From Anaerolineae bacterium (GTDB lineage Bacteria > Chloroflexota > Anaerolineae > Aggregatilineales > Phototrophicaceae): a stretch of 29,737 bases of DNA. The notes beneath the pieces were generated by a model. That model was not told the DNA's origin. It worked only from the letters and a program-made list of their open reading frames with translations, and made no database searches. The position numbers and the translations under genes were made by a program. Shown here piece by piece: positions 23,787 through 29,737 of the stretch. The stretch spans positions 1 to 29,737 of the forward strand of contig JANQRM010000033.1 of NCBI GenBank assembly GCA_028284565.1. Direction: 5' to 3'. Numbering within the stretch: position 1 is the first letter of the stretch; every line of letters begins with the position of its first letter.

Positions 23787-24682
23787 CAGCTTTGGCTCTC
23801 TTCTTCATAGCGACGGATAGCCACGTTAAACAAGAAGGAAATTACAAGTAAGGGTGCGACAAAAAAGGCAATTGAGAAGCCAAGCCCAAAGAAGCCGCGA
23901 GTAACCGATATTGGAATACTGATCGTTGGGGCAACCAACCCAGACTGGAGTGGAATTGCAATACCAACTAATATCGCACCAATAAGCAGAGTAGCAGGAA
24001 GCAGAAAAGGTAAGGCCCGGCTGAACGTTGTTTCAGCTAGCCCGTAGGCAACGACTGCACTTGCCACAATATGCACAACAAAGAGTGCAAAGATGCGTGT
24101 TGCGGTGAAATCTAAAGTAGTAGATGGTGTGTTGACAACATAATGCAAGCCTGCCACTGTCATATAGCCAACGGATGCAGTCAAAAAATAAGCAAGTGTG
24201 TCAATTCGTACCCGTAAATCAGCGGGCGAGAGGGAATAATGGACGACGATATATTTTAAGGCTTCCTGGACGATACCCACCGTAACTGCATAACCTAAAA
24301 TACGGGTGACGGCTGATTCGAGGGATAGCCATCTACTTGGCTGGATGACATGCTCTATAAAGGGCAATCCGATTGCTCCAGCAATTAATCCACTAATTAT
24401 GAGAACTTGTAGTAGTTTGTCTCGAGGAGCGACGGCATTGCGATCATTTAACCAGAAAAAAACAAACCACAATATTGCTGGAAGAAGTCCAATTCCAACT
24501 CTGACAATTGGAATGAGTATGGATGGAATGAAACCTTCTAGCGTATTTCCTAGCAAAAACAAGCCAACCGTGACTGATACGAGAATGCCAAACTGAACAA
24601 CGAGCGCGTTCCAAGGCACAAAATAGGGGTAAATTTCGTCATCGTCGCCTGGGGGTTCAACTAGTTTGAAATTATCTGTCAT
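23786..24682 (-). CDS. PrsW-like intramembrane protease family protein
   Basis: PrsW proteases cut membrane proteins such as the anti-sigma factor RsiW. The 298-residue protein has about eight hydrophobic segments and the three family sites in order: VQEALKYIVV (138-147; family EExxK, here Gln-Glu), GYMTVAGLHYVV (172-183; family GxxFAxxE), and VVHIVASAVVAYGLA (202-216; the conserved His204). The first of the two acidic residues is Gln139, and the Glu of the second site is His180, so catalysis may be altered. It is the first gene of a five-gene minus-strand series. A palindromic -10 lies in the short divergent space upstream. Confidence 0.65.
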   Translation of the reverse strand: MTDNFKLVEPPGDDDEIYPYFVPWNALVVQFGILVSVTVGLFLLGNTLEGFIPSILIPIVRVGIGLLPAILWFVFFWLNDRNAVAPRDKLLQVLIISGLIAGAIGLPFIEHVIQPSRWLSLESAVTRILGYAVTVGIVQEALKYIVVHYSLSPADLRVRIDTLAYFLTASVGYMTVAGLHYVVNTPSTTLDFTATRIFALFVVHIVASAVVAYGLAETTFSRALPFLLPATLLIGAILVGIAIPLQSGLVAPTISIPISVTRGFFGLGFSIAFFVAPLLVISFLFNVAIRRYEEESQS

Positions 24683-24713
24683 CTAACCGCTTCTATACAT
24701 TTTCACGTCTCTC

Positions 24714-24721
24714 ATTATAAT
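24714..24721. promoter_or_regulatory. Palindromic -10 region between divergent genes
   Basis: ATTATAAT is its own reverse complement, so it offers TATAAT to the plus strand (24716-24721) and to the minus strand (24719-24714). It lies midway between the PrsW-like gene and the importer operon. The -35 boxes are poor on both sides. Confidence 0.4.
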
Positions 24722-24753
24722 ATCACGCATGTTTTCGCAGAAAAGGTCATTTT

Positions 24754-26349
24754 GTGACACAACGATATTGGGCAATCGCGCTCACACTCATCTTTATCCT
24801 AGCAAACTGTGCTAACTCAGTAGAAACTAATTCCGATAATCAAACGAAAATCGTCTATGGGTTAACTCTTGAAGTCAGTGGATTTGACCCGCATGTCAAT
24901 CGATCGTCAGAGTTAGGCATTGTGTTACGTCAAGTTTATGACACATTGGTGTATCGTCACCCTGAGACAGGTGATTTTGTGCCGGGTCTGGCAACATCAT
25001 GGGAAATTTCTGACGACCAATTGGTTTATACATTCAATTTAAGGGAAGACGTAACATTCCATGATGGAACTTCGTTCAATGCCCAAGCAGTAGGGGATAA
25101 TATTGATCGGATATTTGCTCCTGAGACGAATTCTCAAAAGTCCCTCGTACTTCTTGGTCCATTAAGTCGATATGAGAAGGTGGATGATTTCACCATTCGC
25201 TTTTATCTGACGGAACCCTATGCTCCATTTTTGGATGCTTTTAGTCAAGTTTATTTGGGGATTGCTAGTCCGAAAGCCCTCGAAGAATACACTACATTGA
25301 CCTATCAATTCCATCAGGTTGGGACAGGTCCCTTTATATTTGAAGAGTTTCTGCCGGGTGAACGAATCTTGTTACACCGAAATCCTAACTATACATGGGG
25401 ACCTGAGTTTTATCAGCCGTTAGAAGATAATGTTGTCGATGTGATCGAGTATCGCTTTTTTACGGATGCGCCAACTCGTGGGGCTATCTTGGAAGCCAAC
25501 GAGGCACAAATTATGGGTGAACTATTACCGATTGATGCCCGTACTTTTGCGAGTAGTAGCGCGATTCAATTGATTCCAGTTGGAATTGCTGGGCAACCAC
25601 TTCAGTATTACTTCAATACGCAAAATCAACCCACAGAAGAACTCGCAGTCCGTCAAGCCTTGATGTATGCCACCAATCGCACAGCTATAGTTGACTCAGT
25701 CTTTCAAGGCTTCTCGCCAATTGCTTGGGGACCCTTATCCTCATCACATCCAAATTACCATCGAGGATTGATCAACTTATATGCAAATGACTTAACTCTC
25801 GCGCAGGAATTGCTAACTTCTGCTGGTTATGAAGATTCTGATGAAGATGGTATTCTTGATCGTAATGGCGAACCGCTTGAAATTATTGTGCTTACACCAC
25901 CTTGGGGATTATTACCTCAAGTCTCTCAACTTCTCCAAGATCAATGGCGGGCGATTGGGGTGCGTACCATCATAGAACCTGCACCGGGATTTGTCTCTTT
26001 ACTCGAAAAGGTGCAATCAGGGAATTACCATCTGGTCGCATTTAACAATTTTGGCTTAGATGCGAGTATTCTGAATCCTTCTTTCCTCAGTGATGGCTTC
26101 GATAATTGGACAGGTTACAGTAGCGAGGAGCTGGATACCATACTGCTGACTGCATTACAGGAACCCGATCCCTCGACTCGTCGCCAACAATATCGTCGCG
26201 CTCAAGAGATTATTATGGAGCAAGCTCTGATTTTGCCGATACGAGACACTGTCAATATTAATGCTACGTATGCGAATATCGATGGATTGACATTTGATCC
26301 CTATGGCTGGTTTCCATTGATGTACAATGTCACTGTTGATGAGGATTAA
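24754..26349 (+). CDS. ABC transporter solute-binding lipoprotein, peptide/nickel type (SBP family 5)
   Basis: Family 5 binding proteins capture oligopeptides, nickel or similar ligands outside the membrane. The 531-residue protein begins with a lipoprotein signal whose likely lipidated residue is Cys19 (FILANC; Asn at -1 is unusual). Family signatures include LTLEVSGFDPHVNRSSE, the SBP-5 segment LATSWEISDD..VYTFNLREDVTFHDGTSF, VGTGPFIFEEF, and RQALMYATNRTAIVDSVFQG. GTG 24754 is the start, with AAAAGG seven bases ahead. Two permease genes follow with overlaps. The ligand cannot be told from sequence. Confidence 0.92.
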   Translation: MTQRYWAIALTLIFILANCANSVETNSDNQTKIVYGLTLEVSGFDPHVNRSSELGIVLRQVYDTLVYRHPETGDFVPGLATSWEISDDQLVYTFNLREDVTFHDGTSFNAQAVGDNIDRIFAPETNSQKSLVLLGPLSRYEKVDDFTIRFYLTEPYAPFLDAFSQVYLGIASPKALEEYTTLTYQFHQVGTGPFIFEEFLPGERILLHRNPNYTWGPEFYQPLEDNVVDVIEYRFFTDAPTRGAILEANEAQIMGELLPIDARTFASSSAIQLIPVGIAGQPLQYYFNTQNQPTEELAVRQALMYATNRTAIVDSVFQGFSPIAWGPLSSSHPNYHRGLINLYANDLTLAQELLTSAGYEDSDEDGILDRNGEPLEIIVLTPPWGLLPQVSQLLQDQWRAIGVRTIIEPAPGFVSLLEKVQSGNYHLVAFNNFGLDASILNPSFLSDGFDNWTGYSSEELDTILLTALQEPDPSTRRQQYRRAQEIIMEQALILPIRDTVNINATYANIDGLTFDPYGWFPLMYNVTVDED

Positions 26350-27250
26350 TCTCTGGAAAACACTGTTTGAGCAATGTCTGCTTTTTCTAGCGACACTGTG
26401 GTTGGCGATAACTATCGTATTTATCGGATTGCGTCTGTTACCCGGCGACCCAATTGAAGCCCAATTTGCTCAGTCTGGAGCATTACCAGAAATTATCGAT
26501 GGCCGTCGCGCTCAACTGGGCTATGATCAACCTATTTTTATTCAATACACTCATTATCTATCTAATCTGTTGAGAGGGGACTTTGGTGTTTCGCTTATTA
26601 GTAATCAGCCTATTCAGGACATTTTAGTACAACGTCTCCCTTCAACGGTTGAACTAGGAATATCGGCATTATTGATAGCGACAGTTGCTGGACTTTCTCT
26701 AGGTATTCTGAGTACAATTGAAACACGCTTTTATCTCTCACAAATTTCACAGTTCTTGATTCAACTCGCCTTGAGTGTGCCGATTTACTGGACTGCCACT
26801 CTGGTAATTTTTATGATTGCAACACGCTTTGGCACTTCTCGTCTCCTTGTTCCTGCAATTCTGTTGGGGTTTCATAGTGCAGGAGGGGTTGCCCGACTGG
26901 TTCAAAATAACCTGCAAGAAATCCAACAAGCTCCGCATGTCATGACTGCTTATAGTAAAGGATTACCGTATCGTTATATTTTAAGAGACCACATCCTGAG
27001 GGTTGGATTGCTTCCCATTGTAACGGTTATTGCACTTGAAGCTGGGTTCTTGTTAAGCGGGACAGTCATTACAGAGCAAGTGTTTAATCGAAACGGAATT
27101 GGTAAGTTGTTACTCGAAGCCACGCTAGCACAAGATTATCCGGTGGTACAAGCGTTGGTTATTGTGATTGCCTTTATCTATACGGCTTTCAATCAACTTG
27201 CAAACCTCTTGCATCGTCGCATCGACCCTCGAATTGCGGTTGTAAGCTAA
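26327..27250 (+). CDS. ABC transporter permease, DppB/OppB type
   Basis: The 307-residue membrane protein forms one half of the pore. It has the N-terminal helix and RLLPGDPIEAQF motif typical of DppB proteins, GYDQPIFIQYTHYLSNLLRGDFGVSL, about six helices, and the cytoplasmic coupling EAA-like loop HVMTAYSKGLPYRYILRDHILR (read in two parts near residues 204-225). Its start lies 23 bases inside the binding-protein gene, and its stop shares one base with the next gene, so the three are cotranscribed. ATG 26339 is an alternative start. Confidence 0.92.
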   Translation: MSLLMRINLWKTLFEQCLLFLATLWLAITIVFIGLRLLPGDPIEAQFAQSGALPEIIDGRRAQLGYDQPIFIQYTHYLSNLLRGDFGVSLISNQPIQDILVQRLPSTVELGISALLIATVAGLSLGILSTIETRFYLSQISQFLIQLALSVPIYWTATLVIFMIATRFGTSRLLVPAILLGFHSAGGVARLVQNNLQEIQQAPHVMTAYSKGLPYRYILRDHILRVGLLPIVTVIALEAGFLLSGTVITEQVFNRNGIGKLLLEATLAQDYPVVQALVIVIAFIYTAFNQLANLLHRRIDPRIAVVS

Positions 27251-28020
27251 TGTTCCTAAAAGGGCGATTTAGCGTTTTGTTGATTTTCCTGCTTATAGCC
27301 TTGTTTTTAGCAATGCGCCATGATCCATTGACAACTCGATCTGATCGGATTCTCCTTGCGCCCAATAGTGATCATCTACTAGGGACAGATCATTTAGGAC
27401 GCGATGTGTTGAGTCGCTTGGTATATGGTGGTGTCCGCACCATTGGGATGGCAACCGGTGCTGTACTGATCGCAACGGTGATTGGAATGTTTCTGGGTGT
27501 CGTGATGATCTTGAACCAGCATCTTGATCGAATTCTACGCATTTTATTGAATAGCCTACTCGCATTCCCCAGTCTCATTACTGCTTTTATTGTATTAACA
27601 ATTATAGGACGAGGGATAGCAAGCGTTGCAGTGGGTGTGGGTATTGCACTTATTCCACTCTACGCTTTTGTTGTGCGGAGTCGTCTTATTGGCGTGATGT
27701 CACAACACTTTGTAGAAGTAGCTAATGGTTTAGGTGCATCAAGATGGCATGTGTATCGGTTTCATCTATTACCAAATAGCCGCCAAACGCTATTAAGTTA
27801 CGCGAGCGTTTTGTTTGCTTATAGCCTATTGAATGGGGCAGGGCTGAGTTTCTTGGGTTTAGGGGATGATCCGAGTTTGCCAGAATGGGGGGTGATGCTG
27901 GCAGAAGGGCGGTTTGCCTTCCGACAAGCTCCGTGGGTGGCTCTCGCACCGGGTATTTGCTTATCAGGATTGGTTTTAGTCGTGAATCGACTCGTGGATA
28001 GAATTAATCGTTTTGAATAA
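27250..28020 (+). CDS. ABC transporter permease, DppC/OppC type
   Basis: The 256-residue protein is the second permease of the importer. It shows HLLGTDHLGRDVLSRLVYGG (about 38-57), the DppC signature, followed by five or six helices, the EAA-like loop FVEVANGLGASRWHVYRFHLLPN (about 155-177), and FLGLGDDPSLPEWGVMLAEG near the end. No ATPase gene follows; instead its last 17 bases overlap the convergent isopentenyl phosphate kinase gene. The importer must borrow ATPases from elsewhere in the genome. Confidence 0.92.
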   Translation: MFLKGRFSVLLIFLLIALFLAMRHDPLTTRSDRILLAPNSDHLLGTDHLGRDVLSRLVYGGVRTIGMATGAVLIATVIGMFLGVVMILNQHLDRILRILLNSLLAFPSLITAFIVLTIIGRGIASVAVGVGIALIPLYAFVVRSRLIGVMSQHFVEVANGLGASRWHVYRFHLLPNSRQTLLSYASVLFAYSLLNGAGLSFLGLGDDPSLPEWGVMLAEGRFAFRQAPWVALAPGICLSGLVLVVNRLVDRINRFE

Positions 28021-28789
28021 TTGTACCTGCTGGATGATTATCTAACATCACCTTTTGCAGAAGATTCGGTATAGTCCCGTTTATTATTTGGATTTGCAAG
28101 TTTGGGTGTTGTTGAACGAGTTCCAGTATTCCCGCAACTTTGGCATACATCCCACCTGTAACGTCCACTCCTGACGCACCGTCGAAGGCATCTTGTAGCT
28201 CAGCAAAATCATTTGGTGTAATTTTTGAGATAAGTTGCTTGTTTGAATCCCATACCCCATCGACCTCTCCCAACAACAGAATGCGATTGACAGGAAGATG
28301 AGGTACCAAATAGTCGAAAATAGTTTCGGTTGAGAGAATTGTTCCACCACGTATCCTATCGAAACCCACGTCCCCATAAACAACTGGTAGTAAATGATGG
28401 ACCAACGCAATTTGTAGTGTATGTAAAGACATCTCGACAACTTTGCTATCACTTGCGCTTGAGATAGAGAATGGTTGAATACTAATTGCAGGGATATTCT
28501 GTTGGAGTAAGGCCTCCAGAACTAGAAAATTGAGTTCTCTGGCAACGTGTGCGACTTGTGTAAAGCCTTGCCATTGGTCAGTTGAATGAACCCCGTGTAT
28601 TGTATTATGTCGTTTCGCTTCAAAATGCCCGAATGAGCCACTACCATGTCCCAGAATGATAGGGAAATCGGTTTTATCTAAGATTATCTTCAGTTCCTGT
28701 GCTAGTCGATTCATCTCATCTTTGCGGAAAGTACGTTCTTTTGTCTTATCTGTGATAAGCGACCCACCGAGCTTAATCAAGGTAATCAT
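28004..28789 (-). CDS. Isopentenyl phosphate kinase
   Basis: The enzyme phosphorylates isopentenyl phosphate to isopentenyl diphosphate in the alternative mevalonate pathway. The 261-residue amino-acid-kinase-fold protein has KLGGSLITDK (7-16), the glycine loop GHGSGSFGHFEAKRH (about 48-62, with the substrate His), PVVYGDVGFDRIRGGTILSTE, LLLGEVDGVW, and DVTGGMYAKV. These distinguish it from glutamate 5-kinase and uridylate kinase. Its ATG follows the mevalonate kinase stop without a gap, making an operon, and its end overlaps the convergent permease gene by 17 bases. A phosphomevalonate decarboxylase is expected elsewhere. Confidence 0.93.
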   Translation of the reverse strand: MITLIKLGGSLITDKTKERTFRKDEMNRLAQELKIILDKTDFPIILGHGSGSFGHFEAKRHNTIHGVHSTDQWQGFTQVAHVARELNFLVLEALLQQNIPAISIQPFSISSASDSKVVEMSLHTLQIALVHHLLPVVYGDVGFDRIRGGTILSTETIFDYLVPHLPVNRILLLGEVDGVWDSNKQLISKITPNDFAELQDAFDGASGVDVTGGMYAKVAGILELVQQHPNLQIQIINGTIPNLLQKVMLDNHPAGTIIQND

Positions 28790-29731
28790 TTATTGTCTTT
28801 CTCCCGCTTGAACAACCGAACTGAACACTCTGACTGCTCCTGCATGTTTCAACGACTGTTGAACGGTGCCTTGCATTTCCTTATCAACTAACGCAATCAT
28901 GTTGCCACCTCGTCCACCACCAGATAATTTCGCACCATAAGCACCAGCTTGTATAGCGATATCGACCAACTTGTCTAGTTCAGGTGAGGAGACAGTGAGT
29001 TCTTGAAGATGTTGGTGATTTTGTGTCATTAATTGTCCTAGTTCGTTGATGTCTCCCAACTCAATTGCTTGACGAGATTCTTCAACTAATCTTCCTATTT
29101 TCTCTAAAATCAGCGCTGTTGCTTCAGGGTTGGCTTCGTACATCTTCCTCACATCGCCGACTGATTCATGAGTTAAGGCGACTTTGCCTGTATCAGCGAT
29201 GATAATGTGGAGTGGTTTCTCTATTCTGAATGTTTCTATGGGATATTCACGCCTGAAGAAAATCGGCTGTTCATAGACAATGACGGTGTTATCTATCCCG
29301 CTTGGGGTCCCATGATGAATTTTTTCGACTTCATAGACCAATTTGTTTAGCTTGTTTCTAGGAATGTTTTGTTTAGTTGCATATGCTAAGGCACGACCCA
29401 AAGCTGTTGATATTGCCGCGCCACTCCCTAAGCCACTTGCAATAGGGATATCCGATTGGACCGTAATCGTGACATCTGGAGGGGGAGTCTGAAGAAAGTC
29501 CAAGACCAAATTGGTCAACCTTTGAACAGCACTATCGGCTTGCTGAGTGAATTCAAACGTACGCTTAAGGTCTTTGGCGATAATTTTGAAGGGTTGCCCG
29601 GTGTGTTCAAAAGTCGCTTTTGCGCGAAGGCTCGATACAGGAATAGCTATGGAGGGATAGCCATAGACAACAGCATGTTCTCCAACAAGGATGATTTTTG
29701 CACAGGCACTAGAAGTTAGGTTAGTTGACAT
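28790..29731 (-). CDS. Mevalonate kinase (GHMP family)
   Basis: It phosphorylates mevalonate to 5-phosphomevalonate using ATP. The 313-residue protein has the GHMP motifs: KIILVGEHAVVYGYPSIA (12-29), the phosphate loop IPIASGLGSGAAIS (about 94-107), EKIHHGTPSGIDNTV (about 136-150, mevalonate-kinase-like with the catalytic Asp), and AKLSGGGRGGNMIALV (about 268-283). It is immediately followed by isopentenyl phosphate kinase. ATG 29731 lies 6 bases from the window's end, so the upstream promoter or further operon genes are not visible. Confidence 0.95.
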   Translation of the reverse strand: MSTNLTSSACAKIILVGEHAVVYGYPSIAIPVSSLRAKATFEHTGQPFKIIAKDLKRTFEFTQQADSAVQRLTNLVLDFLQTPPPDVTITVQSDIPIASGLGSGAAISTALGRALAYATKQNIPRNKLNKLVYEVEKIHHGTPSGIDNTVIVYEQPIFFRREYPIETFRIEKPLHIIIADTGKVALTHESVGDVRKMYEANPEATALILEKIGRLVEESRQAIELGDINELGQLMTQNHQHLQELTVSSPELDKLVDIAIQAGAYGAKLSGGGRGGNMIALVDKEMQGTVQQSLKHAGAVRVFSSVVQAGERQ

Positions 29732-29737
29732 AAAGAA

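Overview
This 29.7 kb window looks like ordinary chromosomal DNA from a bacterium, most likely a member of Chloroflexota (Anaerolineae-like). That assignment is inference. It rests on Thr/Pro-rich extracellular linkers, a LytR-CpsA-Psr protein, a class II HMG-CoA reductase, a mevalonate kinase paired with an isopentenyl phosphate kinase (the alternative mevalonate route known from archaea and some Chloroflexota), and a UGA-containing selD. I saw no mobile element, CRISPR array or rRNA. One tRNA is present.

Layout. 1-116: C-terminal tail of a Thr/Pro-rich protein. 117-513: non-coding, with hairpins and short repeats. 514-3825: an LCP family protein convergent with an FtsK-like protein that has lost its P-loop. 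3934-4043: tRNA-Pro(GGG) with its own terminator, minus strand. 4164-5219: selenophosphate synthetase. Its true ATG lies upstream of an in-frame TGA at 4212, exactly where the catalytic Cys/Sec belongs, so the gene is a selenoprotein that ordinary gene calling truncates. 5397-10349: a 1650-residue RND transporter with a large repeat-containing insertion. 10419-12893: a serine-palmitoyltransferase-like enzyme, a small membrane protein and a polysaccharide deacetylase. 12922-14606: HMG-CoA reductase followed by an OB-fold-only DUF35 protein, ended by a 38-bp palindromic terminator shared with a convergent sugar-type ABC ATPase (14682-15824).

15998-18382 is the most unusual region. Three overlapping genes encode a CinA whose C-terminal deamidase motif is erased, an OMP-decarboxylase-like protein without its catalytic Asp-x-Lys-x-x-Asp motif, and an orotate-phosphoribosyltransferase-like protein without its PRPP loop. 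All are open and translationally coupled, so they look like a retained pseudoenzyme operon rather than decay.

18351-24682 (minus): a tightly packed run of PrsW-like membrane protease, single-pass membrane protein, secreted trypsin-like protease, tlyA and lepA. 24754-28020: an oligopeptide/nickel-type ABC importer (lipoprotein and two permeases) without ATPases. 28004-29731 (minus): isopentenyl phosphate kinase and mevalonate kinase, which together with HMG-CoA reductase point to isoprenoid synthesis through mevalonate. All functional calls come from reading motifs by eye; no database search was run.
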